In this document: piece by piece, positions 1-5,997 of the stretch
Numbering within the stretch: the stretch's first letter is position 1
Layout of the letters: every line of letters begins with the position of its first letter
Source of the DNA: Nitrospira bacterium HGW-Nitrospira-1
GTDB taxonomy: Bacteria; Nitrospirota; Thermodesulfovibrionia; Thermodesulfovibrionales; UBA6898
Reading direction: 5' to 3'
DNA length: 9,788 nt
Assembly (NCBI GenBank): GCA_002839535.1
Contig: PGYF01000040.1
Span: 1 to 9,788 of the forward strand
The notes under the pieces: generated by a model
Seen by the model: only the letters and a program-made list of their open reading frames with translations
What the model was told of the DNA's origin: nothing
The model's database searches: none
Position numbers and translations under genes: made by a program

Positions 1-19
1 GTCAAGCCGGACAATGACA
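1..19 (+). repeat. Short dispersed repeat, copy 1 (cut by window edge)
   Basis: The first 19 bases match positions 93-111 at 16 of 19 places, ending in the shared AATGACA. The left part of the element lies outside the window, so its full length cannot be judged. It looks like the tail of an intergenic repeat family and not part of a gene. Confidence 0.5.
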
Positions 20-48
20 ACAATATATAAATCTGGATTCGGAGCCTG

Positions 49-111
49 CCCCGCACCCCCTGATCAAGTCAGAGGGCATGCTTGATGCGGGGGTCAAGCA
101 GGGGAATGACA
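49..111 (+). repeat. Dispersed repeat, copy 2, with imperfect hairpin
   Basis: ATCAAG (63-68) pairs with CTTGAT (81-86). Further out, ACCCCC (55-60) pairs with GGGGGT (89-94) and CCCC (49-52) with GGGG (101-104), giving an interrupted stem with a 12-base loop. The right arm runs into GTCAAGC...AATGACA (93-111), the block also found at 1-19 and, inverted and shortened, at 9765-9783. No T-run follows, so it is unlikely to be an intrinsic terminator for an upstream gene. It is most like the small palindromic intergenic repeats common in many bacterial genomes. Confidence 0.5.
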
Positions 112-168
112 AAATGGATATGACTTTTGACGCTATGTATCAGAAACAGCAATATAAACTATTGAGAC

Positions 169-174
169 TATAAT
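169..174 (+). promoter_or_regulatory. Candidate -10 box abutting lpxD start
   Basis: An exact TATAAT lies five bases upstream of the lpxD ATG, so transcription would start at or next to the start codon. No good -35 box sits 16-18 bases upstream. An alternative promoter is TTGACG (127-132) with TATAAA (153-158), but its 20-base spacer is too long. Only a TSS map could decide between them. Confidence 0.3.
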
Positions 175-179
175 CCAGG

Positions 180-1202
180 ATGAAGCTAAAAGATTTTGCC
201 GGGATCGTTAAAGGGGTCATACAGGGCAATCCGGAAACAGAGATAACCGGGGTCTCCGGGATCATGGATGCAAATGAAGGCGATATTACATTTGTCTCCT
301 CAGCAAAATACCTCAGGCAGGCACATCAGAGCAAGGCTTCCTGCATCATTGTAAAAGAGCCCATACCCGACATCAAAACTTCACAGCTATGCGCTCCAAA
401 CCCGTATTTTGTCTTTGCAAAGGCAATAGAATGTTTTTATCCGGAGTCGACTTTTGAGCCGGGCATTAGTGAGAAAGCGATAGTCTCAAACCGTGCCCTG
501 CTCGGCAAAGACGTCTCTGTTTACGCCTTTGCCTGCCTCTCTGACAATATTTCCATAGGGGACGGTACGGTTATCATGCCCGGGGTTTTTGTAGGAGAAA
601 AGACCAAAATCGGGAAACACTGCGTCATACATCCGAATGTTGTTATCCGCGAAGGCGTTATTATCGGCGACAGGGTCGTTATTCATTCAGGGACAGTAAT
701 CGGCTCAGACGGCTATGGCTACACCTTTGAGAAGGGTGAACATTACAAGATCCCGCAGGTTGGAGGGGTAATCATAGAGGATGACGTCGAGATCGGCTCC
801 AATGTTTCTATTGACCGTGCGACACTCGGCAATACGGTTATTGGAAGGGGAACGAAAATAGATAACCTGGTGCAGATAGCGCACAATGTAAAGATCGGGG
901 AGAAATCCCTCATCATGGCCCTTGCCGGAATCGCCGGCAGCTCAGAGATCGGCAGCTATGTAACAATAGGAGGACATACTGCAATTGCTGACCACACGGT
1001 AATTGAATCAGGAACCATGATTGCGGGAAAATCCGGGCTTTTCGGACATGTGACAAAAGGGGTATATTCAGGCTCGCCCGCCATTCCTCATAAGGACTGG
1101 CTCCGGTCCCAGGCATTATTTGCGAAACTGCCGGAAATGTACAAAAGGATTATAGAACTTGAAGTTAAAATAAACAAATTGGAAAGGGGGGATTCTGTAT
1201 GA
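180..1202 (+). CDS. lpxD: UDP-3-O-acylglucosamine N-acyltransferase LpxD
   Basis: This is the third acylation-pathway enzyme of lipid A synthesis. It transfers a 3-hydroxyacyl chain from ACP to the 2-amino group of UDP-3-O-acylglucosamine in the cytosol. The 340-residue length is normal for the family. Residues 1-95 form the N-terminal uridine-binding domain, with the family-typical GDITF at 34-38. Residues 100-295 are a left-handed beta helix of hexapeptide repeats (many I/V-G-x-x motifs). The catalytic histidine is H235 in NLVQIAHN, matching H239 of E. coli LpxD, and a helical tail follows. The start is fixed by alignment of MKLKDFAGIV with known LpxD N-termini. There is no proper Shine-Dalgarno, since AGG touches the ATG. 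The stop overlaps the fabZ start by four bases (ATGA), implying translational coupling. It is the first gene of the lpxD-fabZ-lpxA-lpxI operon. Confidence 0.97.
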   Translation: MKLKDFAGIVKGVIQGNPETEITGVSGIMDANEGDITFVSSAKYLRQAHQSKASCIIVKEPIPDIKTSQLCAPNPYFVFAKAIECFYPESTFEPGISEKAIVSNRALLGKDVSVYAFACLSDNISIGDGTVIMPGVFVGEKTKIGKHCVIHPNVVIREGVIIGDRVVIHSGTVIGSDGYGYTFEKGEHYKIPQVGGVIIEDDVEIGSNVSIDRATLGNTVIGRGTKIDNLVQIAHNVKIGEKSLIMALAGIAGSSEIGSYVTIGGHTAIADHTVIESGTMIAGKSGLFGHVTKGVYSGSPAIPHKDWLRSQALFAKLPEMYKRIIELEVKINKLERGDSV

Positions 1203-1651
1203 TGAACATAAACGAAATAATGAAATACCTGCCGCATCGGTATCCGTTTCTTCTGGTCGACAGGATAATCGATATTCAGCCGGGAGAAAGCATCACGGGA
1301 ATAAAAAACGTCACTTTCAATGAACCTTTTTTTCAGGGGCATTTCCCTGGTCAGCCGATCATGCCAGGCGTACTGATTGTTGAAGCTATGGCGCAGGTTG
1401 CAGGAGTAATGGCCTTTCGTTCCGGGGTGGAAGGCAGCGGCAGGCTGGTCTATTTCATGAGCATCGAGAAGGCGAAATTCAGACGCCCGGTCACGCCTGG
1501 CGATCAACTCAAACTCGACATTAAGGTGCTGCAGCAGAGGGGCAATGTCTGGAAGTTTTCGGGCTCCGCTACTGTTGAAGGCAAGCTCGTCTCTGAGGCT
1601 GATTTCACCGCAATGGTGACAGACATGGTGACAGACAAGGAGATTGCATAA
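1199..1651 (+). CDS. fabZ: 3-hydroxyacyl-ACP dehydratase FabZ
   Basis: This enzyme dehydrates (3R)-3-hydroxyacyl-ACP in type II fatty acid synthesis. It competes with LpxA and LpxD for the same 3-hydroxyacyl-ACP, which explains its usual place between them. The 150-residue protein is a single hotdog domain. It has the family opening LPHRYPFLLVDR (11-22), the catalytic His48 in GHFPGQPIMPG and Glu62 in VEAMAQ. The 14-residue spacing matches the His/Glu pair of E. coli FabZ. Two adjacent ATG codons are possible starts (1199 or 1202). The first overlaps the lpxD stop and has a purine-rich AGGGGGGA about six bases upstream. Only one base separates its stop from the lpxA ATG. Confidence 0.97.
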   Translation: MMNINEIMKYLPHRYPFLLVDRIIDIQPGESITGIKNVTFNEPFFQGHFPGQPIMPGVLIVEAMAQVAGVMAFRSGVEGSGRLVYFMSIEKAKFRRPVTPGDQLKLDIKVLQQRGNVWKFSGSATVEGKLVSEADFTAMVTDMVTDKEIA

Positions 1652-1652
1652 T

Positions 1653-2432
1653 ATGAAAACCAAAATCCATCCTACGGCTATTGTAGATCCGAAGGCGGAA
1701 ATCGATTCCAGCGTTGAGATTGGTCCTTTCTGCATTGTAAAGAGTAAGGTCAAAATCAGAAAAGGCTCAAAGATGCTCTCCCATGTGATAGTAGAGGATT
1801 CGACAGAAATCGGAGAGAATTGCATAATACACCCCTATACAAGCCTTGGGTTTCCTCCCCAGGACCTGAAATACAAAGGGGAGGATACAAAAGTTATTAT
1901 AGGCGATAATAATACCATCAGGGAATATGTATCAATACACAGGGCCTCTGTTGGAGGCGATGGAACAACGGTTATCGGGAACAACAATTTTTTCATGGCT
2001 TATGTCCATATTGCCCATGACTGCAAAATTGGAAATAATGTCATAATGGCAAATGCAGCCACTCTTGCAGGGCATGTGCTTATTGAAGACTACGCTGTTA
2101 TTGGGGGTCTTGCGGCAATACATCAGTACACCAGGATAGGCCGGTATGCAATGGTGGGAGGTTTCAGCGGCATAGGCCAGGACATCCCTCCATATATGAT
2201 CGCATCAGGCGCACGCGCAAGGCTTTACGGGCCGAACACTATAGGACTTAAAAGACACGGCCTTTCAGATGCAACGATTAATGCCATCAAAAAAGCCTAC
2301 AAAATCCTTTTCAGGGAAAAGAGGACGTTGAAGGACGCAATAAAAAAAGTCCGTAATGAGATGTCCGGCATTGAAGAGGTGGACCATCTCATAAATTTCA
2401 TAGAAAAAAACAAGCGCGGCATCTGCCGCTGA
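1653..2432 (+). CDS. lpxA: UDP-N-acetylglucosamine O-acyltransferase LpxA
   Basis: LpxA carries out the first step of lipid A synthesis, moving a 3-hydroxyacyl group from ACP to the 3-OH of UDP-GlcNAc. The chosen ATG gives 259 residues, close to the 262 of E. coli. An in-frame TTG at 1644 would add three residues but sits inside the ribosome-binding region. AAGGAG (1638-1643) lies nine bases before the ATG. Residues 5-190 are the hexapeptide-repeat beta helix and the C-terminal ~70 residues are helical. Catalytic H122 in HIAHD corresponds to E. coli H125. H141 and H157 match H144 and H160. Gly170, in MVGGFSG, aligns with the E. coli acyl-chain ruler Gly173, which permits long (C14) hydroxyacyl chains. 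The stop shares one base with the lpxI start. Confidence 0.97.
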   Translation: MKTKIHPTAIVDPKAEIDSSVEIGPFCIVKSKVKIRKGSKMLSHVIVEDSTEIGENCIIHPYTSLGFPPQDLKYKGEDTKVIIGDNNTIREYVSIHRASVGGDGTTVIGNNNFFMAYVHIAHDCKIGNNVIMANAATLAGHVLIEDYAVIGGLAAIHQYTRIGRYAMVGGFSGIGQDIPPYMIASGARARLYGPNTIGLKRHGLSDATINAIKKAYKILFREKRTLKDAIKKVRNEMSGIEEVDHLINFIEKNKRGICR

Positions 2433-3253
2433 TGAAAAAACTGGGCCTCATAGCAGGCATGGGTGAATTGCCCATAGCTATTGCAGCAGATGCGCGCTCA
2501 AAAGGCTACACTGTTATTGCTGTAGGCCTCGAACCTCTTGCCGACAAGACGCTTGAATCATGCGTGGATGAAATACAATGGATTAATGTCGGCAAACTCG
2601 GCGAGATCATAGAGTACCTGAAAAAATCCGGGGTGGACGAAGTAGTAATGGCAGGAAAAGTTCCCAAGGCGCTGCTCTACAAAAGTAAAATATCCCCTGA
2701 TCTCAGGGCGATTAAACTGCTTTTTACCCTTAAAGACCGCAGCGATGACTCTATACTGCTGGCTATCGCAAAAGAGTTGCAAAAAGACGGGATGACGCTC
2801 CTGAATACAACCGACTTCTCTGCCCGGCTGTTAACTCCTGAAGGTGTCCTGACCGATAACAGTCCTACAGAGGAAGAGTGGAAAGATATAGCCTTCGGTT
2901 GGGGAATCGCAAAAGAAATGGGCAGACTTGATATTGGGCAGACAGTCGTAATCAAAAACCAGGCAGTTATGGCCATAGAAGCGATAGAAGGCACGGATGA
3001 AGCAATAAAGAGAGGAGGGAGGCTGGCCGGCAGCGGCGCAGTAGTTATAAAAGTCAGTAAACCTCAGCAGGATATGCGCTTTGATGTGCCGGTCGTCGGG
3101 CTGGACACCCTCAGAGCAATGATCGAGGTAAACGCCGGAGCGCTGGCGGTCGAGGCAGAGAAAAGCATACTCCTCAAGAGAGAAAGGCTGCTCAAGGAAG
3201 CAAATGAAGCAGGCATAGCAGTTGTCGGCTTCAGAGATAACTCAATATATTAA
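2432..3253 (+). CDS. lpxI: UDP-2,3-diacylglucosamine diphosphatase LpxI
   Basis: LpxI hydrolyses UDP-2,3-diacylglucosamine to lipid X and UMP, replacing LpxH of enterobacteria and using an unrelated fold (formerly DUF1009). The 273-residue length fits the family. Visible family marks are the N-terminal LGLIAGMGELP (4-14), MAGKVPK (73-79), the DDSILLAIAKEL segment (105-116), the LLTPEGVLTDNSPT stretch (133-146), GRLAGSGAVVIKV (196-208) and RFDVPVVGLDT (216-226). The last lies in the region where the catalytic aspartate of the Caulobacter enzyme sits. Its ATG overlaps the lpxA TGA by one base, so it is probably translated by coupling. lpxB, which often follows lpxI, is not next here; the cytochrome genes are. 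The operon appears to end in the AT-rich gap after 3253. Confidence 0.94.
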   Translation: MKKLGLIAGMGELPIAIAADARSKGYTVIAVGLEPLADKTLESCVDEIQWINVGKLGEIIEYLKKSGVDEVVMAGKVPKALLYKSKISPDLRAIKLLFTLKDRSDDSILLAIAKELQKDGMTLLNTTDFSARLLTPEGVLTDNSPTEEEWKDIAFGWGIAKEMGRLDIGQTVVIKNQAVMAIEAIEGTDEAIKRGGRLAGSGAVVIKVSKPQQDMRFDVPVVGLDTLRAMIEVNAGALAVEAEKSILLKRERLLKEANEAGIAVVGFRDNSIY

Positions 3254-3287
3254 CGCTTCTAAAAAATTTGTCCTCTGGTTTTTATGT

Positions 3288-3318
3288 GTAAATTTTAAAA
3301 ATAAACCTATAAATTTAC
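3288..3318. repeat. AT-rich inverted repeat in the lpxI-cytochrome gap
   Basis: GTAAATTT (3288-3295) is repeated inverted as AAATTTAC (3311-3318) around a 15-base centre. The surroundings (3254-3410) are clearly richer in A+T than the genes on either side. It could be an operator or a weak stem at the end of the lpx transcript. It lacks GC pairs and a following T-run, so it is a poor intrinsic terminator, and chance in AT-rich DNA is possible. Confidence 0.3.
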
Positions 3319-3374
3319 TTAAATTGACAAACAGAGAATTATTCTGCTTATATATAATTTGTTTATACAGCTTT

Positions 3375-3404
3375 TTGTCCGGTTCCGGTATAGAACTTTA
3401 TAAC
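3375..3404 (+). promoter_or_regulatory. Candidate promoter of the cytochrome operon
   Basis: TTGTCC (3375-3380) and TATAAC (3399-3404) are separated by 18 bases. This would start transcription near 3411 and leave a leader of about 50 bases with a ribosome site. Upstream there is also a perfect TTGACA (3324-3329) and a perfect TATAAT (3353-3358), but 23 bases apart, too far for one ordinary sigma-70 promoter. A weaker TATATA (3349-3354) gives a 19-base spacer to that TTGACA. The gap is the only sizeable non-coding stretch before the cytochromes, so a promoter somewhere here is likely; which one is uncertain. Confidence 0.35.
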
Positions 3405-3417
3405 TAATGGCATTTTA

Positions 3418-3435
3418 GCTGTTCGTTAGAGCAGC
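3418..3435 (+). promoter_or_regulatory. Small hairpin in the cytochrome leader
   Basis: GCTGTTC (3418-3424) pairs with GAGCAGC (3429-3435), with one G-U wobble, around a four-base loop. It lies 15 bases upstream of the GAGG ribosome site at 3451-3454. It could stabilise the 5' end or affect translation; no known riboswitch or protein site is recognised. Confidence 0.3.
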
Positions 3436-3459
3436 AATCAAAATTACATTGAGGTGCTT

Positions 3460-4395
3460 ATGTCAAACACCAGGTTTTGGATTATTGTCGCACCTTTGCT
3501 GTTCTTAACATTCCTTGTGCTGCCAGGCCCGGGGTTTTGCCAGGAATCAGCAAACTGTCTTTTGTGCCACAGCGCCATGAAAGGCAGGATAAAAACTGCA
3601 AGCAACGCACTGGTCGAACTCAATATCAACGCGGATAAGTTCGGAGCTTCGAAGCATGGCTCTCTCTCTTGCACAGACTGCCATATGCGTTTCTCTGACA
3701 ATCCACACGCCTCACCAGGCAGTGACGTCCCTCAATCCGTCCTTGCGCTCTCTTTGAATATCTCACCGAAATTCAAGGTTGACCCTGTTGCAGGCGCTGC
3801 CTGCATTACCTGCCATGAAAAGACTTACAAAATGGTATTGGGGAGCGTACATGGAAAAAATATTGTCGAGGAGCATCAGTCAGACGGAGCGCTCTGCTTA
3901 GACTGTCACGGTTCCCCTCATTATATAACATCGGTAAAAGACGATAGCTCACCGATAGGCCGCAAGCATCAGATAGAAACATGCGGCAAATGCCACGGGG
4001 ATACCAGGATTATAGAAAAGTACAAGCTTGAAGAAAATGTCATGGAAAGCTTCGGAGAAAGCTTCCATGGAAGAAAGCTTTCTCTCGGACATACAAGAGC
4101 GCCTGTATGCGCCAGTTGCCACAGTTCGCATGATATACGCTCAAAGAACGACCCTGACTCACCCATATTTGGAAAGAATAAGCTGGTTACCTGCGGGAAA
4201 TGCCATAAAGGCGCCAATGAAAAATTTGTGCCGGCAATTTCACACAAGCGCCCAGGCCCTATACCGCATTACGGAGAAAAGTTGTTAATAATTCTTACGA
4301 TTGGAGTATTTGCATTTATTGTCATACATGTTCTGATCGAGGCATTCTCTGACATAAGAGATGCTATTTTCAGGAAAAAGGAGGAAGAAGAATGA
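3460..4395 (+). CDS. Seven-heme membrane-anchored cytochrome c
   Basis: A periplasmic electron carrier tethered to the inner membrane. The ATG at 3460 gives 311 residues and has GAGG five bases upstream; a GTG at 3454 overlaps that site and is less likely. Residues 5-27 form a hydrophobic signal sequence. Cys27 does not sit in a good lipobox, so ordinary cleavage is expected. Seven CxxCH heme sites are at 33-37, 71-75, 115-119, 146-150, 175-179, 217-221 and 245-249. Histidines followed by glycine at H66, H131 and H203 (KHG, VHG, FHG) are likely distal heme ligands, as in NrfH/NapC-like and related multiheme proteins. A C-terminal transmembrane helix (about 275-293) ends in a charged cytoplasmic tail. 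The gene overlaps the cytochrome b gene by four bases, so the two products very probably form one complex. The exact subfamily is not recognised. Confidence 0.9.
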   Translation: MSNTRFWIIVAPLLFLTFLVLPGPGFCQESANCLLCHSAMKGRIKTASNALVELNINADKFGASKHGSLSCTDCHMRFSDNPHASPGSDVPQSVLALSLNISPKFKVDPVAGAACITCHEKTYKMVLGSVHGKNIVEEHQSDGALCLDCHGSPHYITSVKDDSSPIGRKHQIETCGKCHGDTRIIEKYKLEENVMESFGESFHGRKLSLGHTRAPVCASCHSSHDIRSKNDPDSPIFGKNKLVTCGKCHKGANEKFVPAISHKRPGPIPHYGEKLLIILTIGVFAFIVIHVLIEAFSDIRDAIFRKKEEEE

Positions 4396-5144
4396 GCGAG
4401 ACAACTACAGTAACACAGGAAGTTCCGGAAGAGATAGAAAGATTCAATATCATCTTCAGGATACAGCATGTCCTGATGTTCACAACGTTTCTCCTCCTGA
4501 GCTTTACAGGATGGGGTCTCAAGTTTGCCCACGAGCCCCACGGCATCTCAAGCATCTGGATACGGATCTGGGGAGGCGCAGAAACAGCCGGCTTGATACA
4601 CCGGATCGCCGGTGTCGGCATGCTCCTTGATTTTATATGGCATGTTCTCTATCTCGGCTATCTCTTTGCGACAAAGCAGATGACTATAAACACGAAGACA
4701 ACAGTCATCCCGCTGCCCAAAGACGTGGTGGACGTTGTGAAAAACTTTATGTACTTTTTGGGCCTTTCCAGGGAAAAACCGCGGTTCGCAAGATTTTCCT
4801 ATGCGCACAAGTTCGATTACTGGGCGGTCTTCTGGGGTATGTTCATCATCGGGTTTTCAGGTTATGCGCTTGCCTTCCCTATGCAGGTGTCCTATATCAT
4901 TCCCCAATTTGCGACAGGCTGGATATGGGAACTTCTCTGGCTTATGCACAGCGATGAAGCGCTCCTTGCGATCGTATTCATAATCTTCTGGCATTTCTAC
5001 AACGAGCACCTCAAGCCGGAGGTATTCCCGATGAGCTGGATTTGGATAACAGGGAAAATATCCACAAAACAGCTAAAACATCACCACCCTATGGAATATG
5101 AACATCTTTTCCCTGACGCAGCGAAAAAAAACAGGAAACATTAG
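4392..5144 (+). CDS. Diheme cytochrome b, FdnI/HydC-like quinone-reactive subunit
   Basis: An integral membrane cytochrome b, expected to exchange electrons between the quinone pool and the adjacent cytochrome c. The 250-residue protein has at least four hydrophobic helices (about 24-44, 68-92, 143-163 and 184-203). Histidines in or beside helices, the heme-ligand candidates, are H26, H70, H84, H186 and H201; the H186/H201 spacing resembles the paired ligands in the last helix of formate dehydrogenase FdnI. HKFDYWAVFWG (139-149) and GFSGYAL (154-160) also look like this family. A long hydrophilic loop (95-138) joins helices 2 and 3. The start overlaps the preceding stop (ATGA) and has AAGGAGG six bases upstream. 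No dehydrogenase, hydrogenase or iron-sulfur subunit is nearby, so its donor and acceptor are inferred from the two flanking c-type cytochromes only. Confidence 0.88.
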   Translation: MSETTTVTQEVPEEIERFNIIFRIQHVLMFTTFLLLSFTGWGLKFAHEPHGISSIWIRIWGGAETAGLIHRIAGVGMLLDFIWHVLYLGYLFATKQMTINTKTTVIPLPKDVVDVVKNFMYFLGLSREKPRFARFSYAHKFDYWAVFWGMFIIGFSGYALAFPMQVSYIIPQFATGWIWELLWLMHSDEALLAIVFIIFWHFYNEHLKPEVFPMSWIWITGKISTKQLKHHHPMEYEHLFPDAAKKNRKH

Positions 5145-5155
5145 GGGGAGGATTA

Positions 5156-5911
5156 ATGTTAAGAGCTATAACCATACTTTCTCTTTTACTCATGCTGTTT
5201 TCCTGCAAATGGAAGACAGATGAGAAGCCGGTGGTCAGGGAAAAGGAATCGCCGGTAATCTCATCGTTGAGCGAGTCCGGACTCCCGTGTTTTAAATGCC
5301 ACACTTATCAGAAGTTTTCTCTGGATGAGGCCGGGAAATTTTCACATGCAAAACATATAAGCTTCGGCACACACTGCAACCAGTGCCATATCATAAAACC
5401 CCATAAAGAAGCTGCCCTGAACAAGGACGTCTGTAACAGATGCCATAAACTGACGAACTTTACCTTTGCAGGCGCTGGAATGCCGGTTATTTTCTCTCAC
5501 CAAAACCATGCAAAGAAATATTCCTGCAGCGAATGTCATCCCAAACACTTCAACATGAAAAAAGGCGCTTCAAAGATAACCATGAATCTTATGTATAAAG
5601 GCAATTTCTGCGGAAGCTGTCATAACAGCAGGAAGGCCTTTGCCTCTACAGACTGCACAAAATGCCACAAGATGACTGCATTCAAAAAAGAACTCTCTTA
5701 TCCTTCCAGCGGTCTGAATCCAGCGGTCTTCAGCCACGAGTTCCATACAGCGATGTTTGAATGCAACAACTGTCACGCCGCTGTCTTTAAGTTCAAAAAG
5801 GGCGGCTCCGGCATGAAGATGGACGACATATATCAAGGCAAATTCTGCGGCAGTTGTCATAACGGCCAGATAGCGTTCGGCTCTACGGAATGTCAGAAAT
5901 GCCATAAGTAA
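5156..5911 (+). CDS. Nine-heme c7-type triheme-repeat lipoprotein
   Basis: A lipid-anchored periplasmic electron carrier. Residues 1-16 form a short signal peptide ending in a lipobox with Cys17 as the lipidated residue. Lys at +2 would send it to the outer membrane if enterobacterial Lol rules hold. Nine CxxCH sites are at 45-49, 74-78, 93-97, 124-128, 152-156, 167-171, 203-207, 231-235 and 246-250. They fall into three triheme modules. Each has an FSHxxH element that supplies distal ligands (H64/H67, H115/H118, H194/H197). Modules two and three share the FCGSCHN and KCHK marks. This resembles the c7-type triheme domain of the Geobacter dodecaheme protein GSU1996. A GGGGGAGGA site precedes the ATG, eleven bases after the cytochrome b stop. 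It is the last gene of its operon, followed by a strong terminator. Confidence 0.9.
   Translation: MLRAITILSLLLMLFSCKWKTDEKPVVREKESPVISSLSESGLPCFKCHTYQKFSLDEAGKFSHAKHISFGTHCNQCHIIKPHKEAALNKDVCNRCHKLTNFTFAGAGMPVIFSHQNHAKKYSCSECHPKHFNMKKGASKITMNLMYKGNFCGSCHNSRKAFASTDCTKCHKMTAFKKELSYPSSGLNPAVFSHEFHTAMFECNNCHAAVFKFKKGGSGMKMDDIYQGKFCGSCHNGQIAFGSTECQKCHK
5483..5908 (+). repeat. Tandem 63-residue triheme modules
   Basis: Residues 110-172 (5483-5671) and 189-251 (5720-5908) of the nine-heme lipoprotein align without gaps over 63 positions. By hand count, 32 are identical. The shared skeleton includes FSHxxH, three CxxCH sites, KKG and YxGxFCGSCHN. A 16-residue linker separates them. The N-terminal module (45-98) has the same heme number but lacks the KKG-to-FCGSCHN stretch, so it is either a diverged or a different module. 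Internal duplication of a triheme unit is the simple explanation. Confidence 0.75.
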
Positions 5912-5916
5912 TACCC

Positions 5917-5958
5917 GAAAACAGGCGCAGCCGTAAACAAACGGCCGCGCCTGTTTTT
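5917..5958. terminator. Bidirectional intrinsic terminator
   Basis: A 17-base stem (5918-5934 with 5941-5957), broken only by one A/C mismatch at 5929/5946, closes a six-base AAACAA loop. It is GC-rich near the loop, with an A-run on the left and a T-run on the right. The T-tract therefore appears at the 3' side in both directions. It lies between the convergent cytochrome operon, ending at 5911, and the peptidase gene, ending at 5998, and should stop transcription of both. Confidence 0.9.
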
Positions 5959-5997
5959 CCATTATCCCAAAATTTTTCTACAACTGCATTTTTTGGG

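Noticed and set aside
49..111. Hairpin as intrinsic terminator of a gene upstream of the window, or as a CRISPR repeat
   Set aside because: The stem is interrupted and has no T-run. The two repeat copies lack regular spacing and similar spacers, so neither reading holds.
1088..1825. Long minus-strand open frame (245 codons) across lpxD, fabZ and lpxA
   Set aside because: It is antisense to three unmistakable genes with catalytic motifs, has no family features, and arises from the codon bias of the plus strand.
3222..3407. 61-codon plus-strand frame overlapping the lpxI end
   Set aside because: It begins inside lpxI in another frame, has no ribosome site, and its Ile/Leu/Asn-rich product is what AT-rich intergenic DNA encodes. 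It also covers the promoter candidates.
4028..4288. Out-of-frame ORF within the seven-heme cytochrome gene
   Set aside because: The main frame has all seven CxxCH motifs and the membrane anchor without interruption; the alternative frame has nothing recognisable.
5570..5962. Minus-strand frame (130 codons) opposite the nine-heme gene
   Set aside because: It is a shadow of the CxxCH-rich coding frame and runs through the terminator.
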